From: Thalassovita taeanensis
GTDB lineage: Bacteria; Pseudomonadota; Alphaproteobacteria; Rhodobacterales; Rhodobacteraceae
Direction of reading: 5' to 3'
Assembly (NCBI RefSeq): GCF_900110775.1
Contig: NZ_FOEP01000005.1
Span: 186,001-250,000 of the forward strand
DNA length: 64,000 nt
Below the pieces are notes generated by a model. That model was not told the DNA's origin and searched no databases. It saw only the letters and a program-made list of their open reading frames with translations. Below are positions 32,346-41,742 of this stretch, one piece after another (positions within the stretch are counted from its first letter, which is position 1; each line of letters begins with the position of its first letter). The translations under genes were made by a program, and so were the position numbers.

Positions 32346-33488
32346 ATGATAAAGTCAAAAGGCCGGTTCGGGTTGGTTTTCACCATGCTGGCGCTCTTTG
32401 GTGCAAGCGCCGCGATGGCGCAGGCGCAGCGCCCTCCAGCCGCAGTGACCGTCGTGACGGTGCAGCCGCAGACGGTCACGCTGACCTCGACATTGCCGGG
32501 GCGGGTGCATGCCTCGGCCGAGGCCGAAGTGCGACCGCAGGTCAACGGGATCATCACCGAACGGTTGTTCACCGAAGGCGGCCGGGTCGAGGAGGGCGAT
32601 GTCTTGTTCCTGATCGACCGCGCCTCTTACGAGGCCGGTCTGGCGCAGGCGGATGCTGCTGTCCGGCAGGCGCAGGTGCAGCTTGATCTGGCCGAAACCG
32701 ATGCCGAGCGGCGCCGCGAATTGCAGTCGCGCAACGTGACCAGCCAACAGGCGCTGGACGACGCACTGTCGGCCCGCGATGCCGCAGCAGCAGCGCTTCA
32801 AGTGGCACAGGCCATGCGCAAAGCCGCAGAGATCGAGCTGGAACGCACAACGATTCGCGCACGGTTGTCGGGCGAAATCGGCCTGTCCCGCATCAGCCCC
32901 GGTGCGCTTGTGACCGCAAGTCAGGCCGCCCCGATGGCGGTGATCAGCAACCTCGACCCGGTCAACGTCGATGTGACCCAATCGGCGGCCAACCTTCTGC
33001 GCTGGCGCCGCGGCCATACTGAAAACGAACTGCGCAATGCCAACCAGACGGTCAAGCTGACGCTGGCGGATGGCTCGGTTTTTGATCAGACCGGCACGCT
33101 GACAGCGGCAGAGCCGCATGTGGATCCGCAAACCGGCGTTGTCGTGCTGCGGATGCAATTCGCCAATCCAGACCAGTTTCTGCTGCCCGGCATGTATGTG
33201 CAGGTCGAAATGCCGACGCAGGTGATGGAAAACGTGTTCCTGACCCCGCAACAGGGCGTGACGCGCGATCGCCGCGGCCGACCGGTTGCCTGGGTCGTCA
33301 ACGCCGACAACGTGGTCGAAGAGCGGCAACTGACCGTGCTTCAGGATCGCGGCGCCGAATGGGTGGTCAGCGAGGGGCTGAACCCCGGCGACCGCGTTAT
33401 CGTCGAAGGTCTGCAAAAAACCGGACCGGGCGCGACTGTCGCGCCGCAAGAGCGTGCCGCAGAAAATGCCGTCAAAGCAACCGACTGA
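32346..33488 (+). CDS. RND efflux periplasmic adaptor (membrane fusion protein)
   Basis: 380 residues of the AcrA/MexA family. Signal-type N terminus (GLVFTMLALFGASAAMAQAQ), half-lipoyl motif (GRVHASAEAEVRPQVNGIIT and EGGRVEEGDVLFLID), a long alpha-hairpin (~100-180), then beta-barrel and membrane-proximal domains. Links the inner-membrane pump to an outer-membrane channel. The ATG at 32346 has AGGAG upstream. No lipobox Cys is visible, unlike AcrA. Co-transcribed with the pump gene. Confidence 0.94.
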   Translation: MIKSKGRFGLVFTMLALFGASAAMAQAQRPPAAVTVVTVQPQTVTLTSTLPGRVHASAEAEVRPQVNGIITERLFTEGGRVEEGDVLFLIDRASYEAGLAQADAAVRQAQVQLDLAETDAERRRELQSRNVTSQQALDDALSARDAAAAALQVAQAMRKAAEIELERTTIRARLSGEIGLSRISPGALVTASQAAPMAVISNLDPVNVDVTQSAANLLRWRRGHTENELRNANQTVKLTLADGSVFDQTGTLTAAEPHVDPQTGVVVLRMQFANPDQFLLPGMYVQVEMPTQVMENVFLTPQQGVTRDRRGRPVAWVVNADNVVEERQLTVLQDRGAEWVVSEGLNPGDRVIVEGLQKTGPGATVAPQERAAENAVKATD

Positions 33489-33530
33489 TCTTTGACTGCC
33501 AATTGACCTCATCCGACAGGAGCCCCCTAT

Positions 33531-36500
33531 ATGGCCCGTTTCTTCATTGATCGCCCCGTGTTTGCCTGGGTCATCTCGATCCTGATTATGGGGGTGGGGG
33601 TGCTGGCCATCCGCAGCCTTCCCATTTCGCAATACCCACAGATCGCGCCGCCTGCGGTCAGCGTGAACGCAAGCTACCCCGGTGCTTCGGCGGAAACCGT
33701 GGCCAATACCGTGACCCAGGTGATCGAACAGCAGATGACCGGGCTTGATGGGCTGCGCTACATTTCGTCCAGCTCTACCTCGGCGGGCACTGCCACGATC
33801 GAACTGACGTTCGAAACTGGTACCGATGTCGATATCGCGCAGGTGCAGGTGCAGAACAAACTGTCGGGCGCCACGCCGCTGTTGCCCGAACCGGTGCAGC
33901 GTCAGGGCGTGCAGGTGCAGAAAGCGACCTCGGGGTTCCTGATGGTCATTTCTCTGATTTCCAAAGACGGGACATATGAAGAGGTCGACCTTGCCGACTA
34001 TATGATCACCACGCTGGTCGATGAGCTGAGCCGGATCGAAGGCGTGGGCAGTGCACGGGTGTTTGGCGCGCAATATGCCATGCGCATCTGGCTAGACCCG
34101 TCGCGTCTGGCCGCGTTCGAATTGACACCGCAAGATGTGGTAAACGCCGTCTCTGCGGAAAACGCCCAGATCTCGGCCGGGGCGTTCGGCAGCCTTCCCT
34201 CGGTTGCGGGGCAGCAGTTGAATGCCACGATCACCGCGCAATCCTTGCTGCGCACCCCACAGGACTTCCGGCAGATCGTGCTGCGTGCGGAAACCAACGG
34301 CGGGCTGGTGCTGCTGGATGATGTCGCGCGGGTCGAGATCGGCGCAGAACGCTACAGCACCATCGCGCGCTTCAACCGCAGCCCCTCCGCCGGTATGGCG
34401 ATCAGCCTGGCGCCGGGCGCCAACGCGCTGAACACCGCCGAAGCGGTCAAGGCCAAGCTGGATGAATTCGCCGAGTACTTCCCCGAAGGCGTGGAATACG
34501 TGGTGCCCTATGACACCACGCCCTTCGTTGAGATCTCGATCGACGAGGTGGTCAAAACCCTGATCGAGGCGATCATTCTGGTGTTCCTCGTGATGTATCT
34601 GTTCTTGCAGAACATCCGGGCGACGCTGATCCCGACCTTGGCGGTGCCGGTGGTTCTGCTGGGCACCTTCGGTATTCTGGCGGCGGCCGGGTTCACCATC
34701 AACACATTGACCATGCTGGCCATGGTTCTGTCCATTGGTCTGCTGGTCGATGACGCCATCGTGGTCGTCGAAAACGTCGAGCGTATCATGGAAGAAGAAG
34801 GGCTGGACCCGCGCGAGGCGACGCGCAAATCCATGGGCCAGATTACCGGCGCGCTGATCGGGATTGCCATGGTGTTGTCGGCGGTGTTCATCCCGATGGC
34901 ATTCTTCGGCGGCTCAACCGGTGTGATTTACCAACAGTTCGCGGTGACCATCGTGTCGGCCATGGGTCTGTCCGTGGTTGTGGCTCTGACGCTGACGCCG
35001 GCGCTGTGCGCCACCTTGCTGAAACGCTCTGATGCCCACGGAAGCCGCCGCGGTCCCTTCGGTTGGTTCAACCGTGGCTTCGACATGGTGCTGCGCGGCT
35101 ATGGCGGCAGCGTGGGCTGGATCATCCGGCGCCCGTTCCGCGTGGGATTGATCTATCTTGGACTGGGCGCGATGATGGTGGTCCTGTTCATGCGCACCCC
35201 GACCGGGTTCCTGCCGGACGAGGATCAGGGCATCCTGTTCACCATGATTCAGACACCGACCGGCGCCACGGCCGAACGCACACTCGACGTGGTGAAACAG
35301 GTCGAGGATTATTACCTGACGCAGGAAACCGAAACGATCAACTCGATGTTCGGCGTCGTCGGGTTCGGCTTTGCCGGGCAGGGACAGAACATGGGTCTGG
35401 CCTTTGTTCAGCTCAAGGACTGGGACGAGCGCACAGAACCGGGGCAAAGCGTTCAGGCCGTGGCCGGGCGTGCCTTCGGCGCTTTCAGTCAGATCCAGGA
35501 CGCGATGGTGTTCCCCATCGTCCCGCCTTCGGTGATCGAACTGGGCAACGTGTCGGGCTTTGACTTCTATCTTCAGGCGCGGGGCGGTCAAAGCAACGAG
35601 GAACTGCTTCAGGCCCGCAACCAACTTCTGGGGATGGCGGCGCAAAGCCCGCTGATTGCGTCGGCGCGGCCCAACGGGCTCGAGGATGCGGCACAATTCA
35701 AACTGAACATCGACTGGCGCAAAGCCGGGGGGATGGGGCTGTCGGCGACCGATGTCGGCAACCTGCTGACGGTGGCTTGGGCCGGGCGCTATGTGAACGA
35801 CTTCATTGACGGCGGTCGGATCAAGAAAGTCTACGTGCAAGGCGAGGCCGAGGCCCGCGCCACCCCAACCGATTTGGAAAAATGGCGGGTGCGCAACGTT
35901 ACTGGCGGACTGGTTCCCTTCTCCAACTTTGCCGAAGGCGCATGGAGCTATGGGCCGCAGGGGCTTTACCGCTATAACGGCGTGCCCTCGATGCAGATTC
36001 AAGGCTCGCCCGCACCCGGCGTCAGCTCTGGCGAGGCGATGGCCGAGATCGAGCGTTTGGCCAAAGATTTGCCCACCGGATACAATGTGGCGTGGACCGG
36101 CCTGTCGCTCGAAGAGCGCGAATCCGGCAATCAGGCCCCATTGCTTTATGCGCTGTCTCTGGCGGCAGTTTTCCTGTCGCTGGCCGCGCTTTACGAAAGC
36201 TGGGCGGTGCCGTTCGCGGTGATGCTGGCCATGCCGATCGGGGTTCTGGGGGCGCTTGGCGCCGCGTGGTATGGATCGTATGAAAACGGCGTGTTCTTTC
36301 AGGTCGGCCTGCTGGCCGTGATCGGCCTGACCGGCAAAAACGCGATCCTGATCGTTGAATTTGCCCGTGACCGGTACGAAAGCGGCGAACCCGTTCTTGA
36401 GGCCGCACGCAACGCGGCAGTCCAGCGGTTCCGCCCGATCATCATGACGTCGATGGCGTTCTCGCTTGGGGTTCTGCCCTTGGCAATCAGCACCGGCGCC

Positions 36501-36644
36501 GGTTCCGGCGGGCGCAATGCGATTGGCGCGGGCGTTCTGGGCGGCACGATTTCGTCGAGTATTCTGGGCATCCTGTTTGTCCCGCTGTTCTTCGTGGTCG
36601 TCGCGCGGCTGTTTCAGAAAAAGGTCGGCAAGGCGAAAAAATAG
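33531..36644 (+). CDS. RND multidrug efflux permease (HAE1/AcrB family)
   Basis: 1037 residues with twelve membrane helices and two large periplasmic loops. [16 protein letters not shown] at the N terminus, the TM4 proton-relay motif [16 protein letters not shown], and the TM10-11 segment [16 protein letters not shown]. Full length. Proton-driven export of drugs and other hydrophobic compounds. 42 bp after the adaptor gene. No outer-membrane channel gene follows, so a shared TolC encoded elsewhere is likely. Confidence 0.96.
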   Translation: MARFFIDRPVFAWVISILIMGVGVLAIRSLPISQYPQIAPPAVSVNASYPGASAETVANTVTQVIEQQMTGLDGLRYISSSSTSAGTATIELTFETGTDVDIAQVQVQNKLSGATPLLPEPVQRQGVQVQKATSGFLMVISLISKDGTYEEVDLADYMITTLVDELSRIEGVGSARVFGAQYAMRIWLDPSRLAAFELTPQDVVNAVSAENAQISAGAFGSLPSVAGQQLNATITAQSLLRTPQDFRQIVLRAETNGGLVLLDDVARVEIGAERYSTIARFNRSPSAGMAISLAPGANALNTAEAVKAKLDEFAEYFPEGVEYVVPYDTTPFVEISIDEVVKTLIEAIILVFLVMYLFLQNIRATLIPTLAVPVVLLGTFGILAAAGFTINTLTMLAMVLSIGLLVDDAIVVVENVERIMEEEGLDPREATRKSMGQITGALIGIAMVLSAVFIPMAFFGGSTGVIYQQFAVTIVSAMGLSVVVALTLTPALCATLLKRSDAHGSRRGPFGWFNRGFDMVLRGYGGSVGWIIRRPFRVGLIYLGLGAMMVVLFMRTPTGFLPDEDQGILFTMIQTPTGATAERTLDVVKQVEDYYLTQETETINSMFGVVGFGFAGQGQNMGLAFVQLKDWDERTEPGQSVQAVAGRAFGAFSQIQDAMVFPIVPPSVIELGNVSGFDFYLQARGGQSNEELLQARNQLLGMAAQSPLIASARPNGLEDAAQFKLNIDWRKAGGMGLSATDVGNLLTVAWAGRYVNDFIDGGRIKKVYVQGEAEARATPTDLEKWRVRNVTGGLVPFSNFAEGAWSYGPQGLYRYNGVPSMQIQGSPAPGVSSGEAMAEIERLAKDLPTGYNVAWTGLSLEERESGNQAPLLYALSLAAVFLSLAALYESWAVPFAVMLAMPIGVLGALGAAWYGSYENGVFFQVGLLAVIGLTGKNAILIVEFARDRYESGEPVLEAARNAAVQRFRPIIMTSMAFSLGVLPLAISTGAGSGGRNAIGAGVLGGTISSSILGILFVPLFFVVVARLFQKKVGKAKK

Positions 36645-36759
36645 GGCGGCGTTCGCGCCCCCCCAACCCTCTGGCGTGCCGGGCAGACCCGCGTCTGCTT
36701 GACATGTCTGGCCTCTGGCGCGATCCATTGCGCGGCAGTTGCCACGAGGGAGGAACATC

Positions 36760-38727
36760 ATGAATACGCAAACCGGGGTCTGGACCCCGCCCGCCACGCT
36801 GTCCGAGACCAGCAATATGGCCGCTTTCATACGCTGGCTGCAAACGGCGCGGGGGCTGGCGTTTTCCGATTATGATGCGCTTTGGACGTGGTCGGTCCAG
36901 TCACCTTCGGATTTCTGGCAGGCGATCTGGGACTTCTACGACGTCCGCTCGCCCACGCCGCACACCGCAGTTCTGGAACACGCACAGATGCCGGGCGCTG
37001 TCTGGTTTCCCGGCGCGCAGGTGAACTATGCCGCGCAGGTGATGCGCCACGTTCGCCCGGATCGCTGCGCCATCCGGCATCAGGCCGAAGACGGCACGCT
37101 GACCGACCTGACCTGGGACGAGATGCAGCAACAGGTCGCCAATCTGGCGCAGGCCCTGCGCGGAATGGGGATCGGGCAGGGCGACCGTGTGGTTGGCTAT
37201 CTGCCCAACACGCCGCAGACGATCGTGGCCTTTCTCGCCGTGGCCAGCGTCGGCGCGATCTGGTCGCTCTGCGCCCCTGACATGGGCGCCCCAACCGTGC
37301 TCGAACGCTTCCGACAGATCGCCCCCAAAGCGGTCTTCACGGCCTCTGGCAGTGATTTCGGCGGTGTCTGGCGCGACCGCAGCGCCGAGGTGCAGGCGCT
37401 GTTGCAAGGGATGGACACGCTGGAACACTGGATCACCATGGACGCCGCGGATGGCGTTGATCCGGGGCAGATCCTCCGCCACGACTGGGCACCGCTGCTG
37501 ACCGGCGATGCGGCGTTTGCGCCGGTCGATGTGCCGTTCGAACACCCGCTCTGGGTGGTCTATTCCTCTGGCACCACCGGCAGCCCCAAACCGATCGTGC
37601 ACGGTCACGGCGGTATCATTGTCGAGCACCTCAAGCTTCAGGGGCTGCATTGCAACCTCACCTCCGAGGATGTGTTCAGCTGGTTCACCTCGACCGGCTG
37701 GATCATGTGGAACGCTCAGGTCGCGGGCCTGCTTCTGGGCTCGACCATCGCGCTGGCCGAAGGCAACCCAAGCTACCCCGACGCGGGCCGCCTGTGGCGC
37801 TTCATCGAGGCGGCCGAGGTGACCTCCTTTGGCTCGGGCGCGGCGTGGTTCACCGGCTGCATGAAGGCAGGTGTCGTGCCGCGCGACGAGGCTGACCTAA
37901 GCCGCCTGCGGATGTTGGGCGCAACCGGGTCCCCCCTCCCGCCTGAGGCCTACGCGTGGGTGCATACCAATGTGCGCGACGATCTGTGGCTGGCGCCCAT
38001 CGCGGGCGGCACCGATTTTGCCGGCGCCTTTCTGGCAGGCAACCCGATGCTGCCGGTCCATGTCGGCGAAATGCAGTGCCGCGCTCTGGGCGCCAGCGTT
38101 CTGGCCTTTGACGAGGCGGGAAACCCCGTCGAGGATGAAGTCGGAGAGCTGGTGTGCACCGTGCCCATGCCCTCGATGCCGCTTTACCTGTGGGGTGATG
38201 ATGACGGCGAGCGTCTGCATTCCAGCTATTTCGACACCTATCCCGGCGTCTGGCGTCACGGCGATTGGGTCAAGATCACCCCGCACGGCGGCGCGATCAT
38301 CTATGGCCGCTCGGATGCCACGATCAACCGCCACGGCGTGCGGATGGGCACGGCCGATATCTACCGCGTGGTCGAGGATTTCCCCCAGGTCGCAGACAGT
38401 CTGGTGGTGGATCTGGAATATCTGGGCAAACCGTCCTGCATGATCCTTTTCCTCAAACTGGCCGAGGGCGAAGTGTTGGACGACACGCTGCGCCAAAGCA
38501 TCATTTCGGGGCTCAAAGCACGGGTTTCGCCGCGCCATGTGCCCGATATGATCGAAACCGCGCCCGACATCCCCTACACGCTCACCGGTAAAAAGCTGGA
38601 AGTGCCGATCAAAAAGCGCCTGCTGGGGCAGCCGATGGCCAAGGTTGCCACGGCTGACGCCATGTCAAACCCCGGTTGTCTGGACTGGTACGACGCATTC
38701 GCCCGGCGCTATCTGGGCACCGACTGA
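36760..38727 (+). CDS. Acetoacetate-CoA ligase
   Basis: 655 residues, acyl-AMP-forming (ANL) superfamily. AMP-binding P-loop YSSGTTGSPKPIVHG, STGWIMWNAQVAG, the A8 region GRSDATINRHGVRMGTADIY and the C-terminal catalytic lysine context LTGKKLEVPIKK. The long N terminus and the RMGTADIY form are typical of acetoacetyl-CoA synthetases (AacS) rather than acetyl-CoA synthetases. Activates acetoacetate with ATP and CoA, linked to ketone-body or PHB use. The ATG at 36760 has GAGGGAGGAAC. Confidence 0.9.
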   Translation: MNTQTGVWTPPATLSETSNMAAFIRWLQTARGLAFSDYDALWTWSVQSPSDFWQAIWDFYDVRSPTPHTAVLEHAQMPGAVWFPGAQVNYAAQVMRHVRPDRCAIRHQAEDGTLTDLTWDEMQQQVANLAQALRGMGIGQGDRVVGYLPNTPQTIVAFLAVASVGAIWSLCAPDMGAPTVLERFRQIAPKAVFTASGSDFGGVWRDRSAEVQALLQGMDTLEHWITMDAADGVDPGQILRHDWAPLLTGDAAFAPVDVPFEHPLWVVYSSGTTGSPKPIVHGHGGIIVEHLKLQGLHCNLTSEDVFSWFTSTGWIMWNAQVAGLLLGSTIALAEGNPSYPDAGRLWRFIEAAEVTSFGSGAAWFTGCMKAGVVPRDEADLSRLRMLGATGSPLPPEAYAWVHTNVRDDLWLAPIAGGTDFAGAFLAGNPMLPVHVGEMQCRALGASVLAFDEAGNPVEDEVGELVCTVPMPSMPLYLWGDDDGERLHSSYFDTYPGVWRHGDWVKITPHGGAIIYGRSDATINRHGVRMGTADIYRVVEDFPQVADSLVVDLEYLGKPSCMILFLKLAEGEVLDDTLRQSIISGLKARVSPRHVPDMIETAPDIPYTLTGKKLEVPIKKRLLGQPMAKVATADAMSNPGCLDWYDAFARRYLGTD

Positions 38728-38846
38728 CGCTGACAAAGCGGGCGAGGGGGGTCCTCTCGCCCCCTCCCCGGCGGGGGGCGCACCCACGGCTGTTCCGATG
38801 GCCCGTTCCCTGCCGTTGGTCGGCGATACGCCACCCGCATCGGCGC

Positions 38847-39758
38847 CTAATCGGCAGATGACGGCGTCCAGTCCAGCGCGATGCCGTGCTGCGCGGCGAT
38901 TTCCACCTCTGCCTCCGACGCGGGCCGAAAGGATACAAACTCGCTGCCTGAACACGGCGGCAGACCCAGTGCGGCAATCAGCGGCGCGTCGTAGTGACCC
39001 GACAGAAGCAGAATACCCTCGCGGGCCAGAAGGTCGCGCGTGCCCCTGCCGTTATCTGACCGGATGCGCCGCATGAAGTCTTGCTGCTGCGCCACGGCCT
39101 CCACCACGTCGCGCGTGATCGGCTCCTGCTGCACGTCACGAAACAGGTTGGCCATGCGCTGATTGCCCGAGGCCCCCGCGAATATCCGCTCAATCACATC
39201 GGGCGACACGGTGCGCCAGAAATTCGGCGGATAGGGGTGGTCGTTCAGAAGCCAAAGTATGTGCGCAAATCCAAGCGCCGAAACGCTTTTCTTCGCGTCC
39301 TTGTTCTGACCATGCGTCAGATATTCCGGGCGCGCGACGAACAGGCCAAGAAAACAGCTGGCCCGCACCTCGTCGGCGGCCACCAGAATACAGGGGTGGT
39401 CAATGGCCTCGGTCGGGATCATCCAGTTGCTGCCCATCGTGTTCTTGATATCGACGTCGTGTTCAAGAATGACGGTGTCCAGCTTGCCCTTGGGCAGGCG
39501 CAGCATGGCGCGCAGCTCGATCTCGACCCGCGTCCCGATATAGGTCTTTTCGGTCTTTTCCAGCTCGTCATATGATCGGCGCCCGGTTTTGGGCGTCATG
39601 ATCACATCGTCAACGCACTGGCGCAGCATCGTTGAAAATTTGGCGGCCAGCGCCGCGTCACCGCCTGCGCGCTGCTTAATCTCGTCTGCAATTGCTGTCA
39701 GCAAATCGTGGTCGCGGTGCCCGGTGACAACGATGCTCTCTGGAATGGTCTTTTTCAA
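38847..39758 (-). CDS. NaeI-like type II restriction endonuclease
   Basis: 303 residues resembling R.NaeI. Catalytic core KTEKTYIGTRVEIEL ... KLDTVILEHDVDIK (candidate metal ligands E79, D94, D103 and K105), NWMIPTEAIDHPCILV, KKSVSALGFAHILWL, and the C-terminal CAP-like domain with NQRMANLFRDVQ and GSEFVSFRP. NaeI (GCCGGC) is a type IIE enzyme that binds two sites. TTG start at 39756-39758. 66 bp downstream of a cytosine methyltransferase on the same strand. The recognition sequence is assumed, not shown. Confidence 0.85.
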   Translation of the reverse strand: MKKTIPESIVVTGHRDHDLLTAIADEIKQRAGGDAALAAKFSTMLRQCVDDVIMTPKTGRRSYDELEKTEKTYIGTRVEIELRAMLRLPKGKLDTVILEHDVDIKNTMGSNWMIPTEAIDHPCILVAADEVRASCFLGLFVARPEYLTHGQNKDAKKSVSALGFAHILWLLNDHPYPPNFWRTVSPDVIERIFAGASGNQRMANLFRDVQQEPITRDVVEAVAQQQDFMRRIRSDNGRGTRDLLAREGILLLSGHYDAPLIAALGLPPCSGSEFVSFRPASEAEVEIAAQHGIALDWTPSSAD

Positions 39759-39824
39759 AGGCGGACGGCTCCACGCACTCCATATGTCTCAGCACCCTGT
39801 CATGCCAAGGCAGGTTTGGAAAGT

Positions 39825-40784
39825 TCAGGCGCTGACGGCCCGCAGCACGCGTTTGCGCAACGCCTTTGAAATCTGCGTCGAAACCGCCTGCGCCACCGGG
39901 GGCGGGAACGCATTGCCAACCTGACGATAGGCGTTGGTCTTTGCCCCGGTAAAGTGCCAGTCGTCCGGGAACCCCTGTATGCGGGCCACCATCGGCACCG
40001 TCAGGCGCGGCATGCCACTGTGGAAGGCATCAGGCGCCTCAGGCGCAATGGTCCGCCCTTCGACGCCCAGCGTGGCCCAGGCCGCACGGGCGCGGGTGGG
40101 GCCAAGGTCGGGGCCGCCGTGCTTCTTCGATCCGCCCACAATCGTCGGCGCAATCTCATCGGCCTTCGCGGCCCACTCGTCCGCGCCATGCCAACCGCCT
40201 GCGCTCATAAGATCGCGCAGGGTTTCGCCAACGGTCGGGGGATTGTGCGGGTTTGGCTCTGGCCAATCGAAGAAATCCGCCCGCTCTTTTTGCACCGCCA
40301 CGATCACAACACGCGGTCTGAGCTGCGGCACCCCGAAATCCGAGGCGTTCAACAGCCGCCAATCGGTCTTGTATCCCAGTTTGTCCAGCTGTGTCTTCAG
40401 CCGCTCGCGATAGTCGTGGAACACCGCATCCAGAAACCCACGCACGTTTTCGATCATCACGGCGCGTGGGCGGGCCGCATCGACGATGTGAATGGCGTCA
40501 TCGAACAGGTTGCGTTCGTCCTGTTCCCCAAGCTGCTTTCCGGCCACGGAAAACGGCGGGCAGGGCAGGCCGCCTGCCAAAAGGTCCATCCCTTTGTACT
40601 CCGCAGCCCGCTCTTTAAAAAGCCGCACATCTTCCTCAAGAACATTCCACTCCGGGCGGTTGTGGCGCAGCGTGTTGCAGCAATGCTTGTCAATCTCGAC
40701 CAGCGCGGTATGGGCGAATCCGGCTTTTTCCAAGCCAAGGGCTTGGCCGCCCGCACCAGCGCAAAGTTCTACAGATGTCAGCAT
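39825..40784 (-). CDS. DNA (cytosine-5) methyltransferase of the restriction-modification pair
   Basis: 319 residues. Motif I ELCAGAGGQALGLEKAGF, motif IV GGLPCPPFS (nucleophile C75), motif VI MIENVRGF, motif VIII LRPRVVIVAV, and C-terminal motifs IX/X (RLTVPMVARIQGFPDDW, YRQVGNAFPPPVA). Protects host DNA from the NaeI-like nuclease by transferring methyl from SAM. The ATG at 40784 begins the canonical MLTSVELCAG; an alternative ATG lies 24 bp upstream. The pair sits between acetoacetate-CoA ligase and tRNA-Gly. Confidence 0.93.
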   Translation of the reverse strand: MLTSVELCAGAGGQALGLEKAGFAHTALVEIDKHCCNTLRHNRPEWNVLEEDVRLFKERAAEYKGMDLLAGGLPCPPFSVAGKQLGEQDERNLFDDAIHIVDAARPRAVMIENVRGFLDAVFHDYRERLKTQLDKLGYKTDWRLLNASDFGVPQLRPRVVIVAVQKERADFFDWPEPNPHNPPTVGETLRDLMSAGGWHGADEWAAKADEIAPTIVGGSKKHGGPDLGPTRARAAWATLGVEGRTIAPEAPDAFHSGMPRLTVPMVARIQGFPDDWHFTGAKTNAYRQVGNAFPPPVAQAVSTQISKALRKRVLRAVSA

Positions 40785-40930
40785 GTTGCCCGCCCCATTT
40801 TTGCACATACAACCCGTTGCGGTGGTCCAGATCAACCGCCGACTCGATATTGCACGAGTGTTCTTAATTTGTTCTTACTCGCAAAGGCGATTTCGAGCAA
40901 GGCTGCCCACGCGCCAATCTGCTGTGCGAA

Positions 40931-40966
40931 ACCCCAAAAACACAAAGGCCGCCCGAAGGCGGCCTT
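40931..40966 (-). terminator. Terminator of tRNA-Gly
   Basis: 9-bp perfect stem (40945-40953 / 40958-40966), TTCG loop when read on the minus strand, followed by TTTGTGTTTTTGG. Confidence 0.88.
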
Positions 40967-40996
40967 GTCTAACCTGCTGGGTATGCAGGAACCAAT

Positions 40997-41071
40997 TGGA
41001 GCGGGCGAGGCGATTCGAACGCCCGACCCTAACCTTGGCAAGGTTATGCTCTACCCCTGAGCTACGCCCGC
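40997..41071 (-). tRNA. tRNA-Gly (GCC)
   Basis: Acceptor GCGGGCG paired with CGCCCGC at the 3' side, D arm GCTCAGGGGTAGAGC, anticodon loop with GCC (CTTGCCAAG), T arm with GTTCGAATC, T73 and encoded CCA. Confidence 0.96.
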
Positions 41072-41200
41072 TTCCTTTGGTGAGCCGTGATCTATAAACT
41101 CTTACCGATGCCCGCAAGAGGAAAAACGCGCCTCTCGCAAAAAAACTTCCAGAAGGTTTCCCGCCGCCCCAAACTGCGCGCTGCGGGTGCGTCCCCACGG

Positions 41201-41590
41201 TTAAAATAGCGCGTGACCCAAGTTCGCCGCCGCCGCAATCAACAGCACCAAAAAGGTCAGCGCCGCACCGCCGCCGCGCAACGCGGGCGTATGCGGCATC
41301 CGCCCCATGCCAACCGCGTGCATGATCCGCGCAATCAACAGGCCCGCCCCCAAAAGATGCGTGCCCACCACCGGCATCCCCTGCGCCTCGCCCAACCCGA
41401 TCAGCAGCAGGGCAAAGGGCACGTATTCGGCAAAATTCGCATGGGTCCGCATCGCGTTCTGCATCACCGGATCGCCCTTGTCGCCTGATCCGACCTTCTG
41501 TTTGACCCGCACCTTGATCACCCAAAGGCTCAGCCCGACGTAAAACAGCCCCAAAAGGCCAGCGTATAGCGCGGTAATGGTAACAGACAT
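41201..41590 (-). CDS. MAPEG family membrane protein
   Basis: 129 residues, four predicted membrane helices. MAPEG pattern: VGLSLWVIKVRVKQKVGSGD, then MQNAMRTHANFAEYVPFALLLIGL (the conserved R-x-H-x-N-x-x-E-x-x-P motif), and LLIARIMHAVGM. Glutathione-transferase-like or eicosanoid-type family; the bacterial substrate is unknown. The ATG at 41588-41590 is preferred to the upstream start. Confidence 0.92.
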   Translation of the reverse strand: MSVTITALYAGLLGLFYVGLSLWVIKVRVKQKVGSGDKGDPVMQNAMRTHANFAEYVPFALLLIGLGEAQGMPVVGTHLLGAGLLIARIMHAVGMGRMPHTPALRGGGAALTFLVLLIAAAANLGHALF

Positions 41591-41687
41591 GGCGGTATCC
41601 TCTGTGTTGCTTTCCCCAAAGTCATAGGCGGCAAATACCCGCCGTGAAAGCATTCACGTTACGGAATGCAACATCGCCGAGCGCACG

Positions 41688-41720
41688 AACGAAAACGGGG
41701 CGCGCATCGCTGCGCGCCCC
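41688..41720 (-). terminator. Terminator of pyruvate carboxylase
   Basis: 10-bp perfect stem (41697-41706 / 41711-41720) with a GCGA-type loop on the minus strand, followed by GTTTTCGTT. Confidence 0.85.
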
Positions 41721-41742
41721 GCCAAATTCCGCGCGACAGTGG

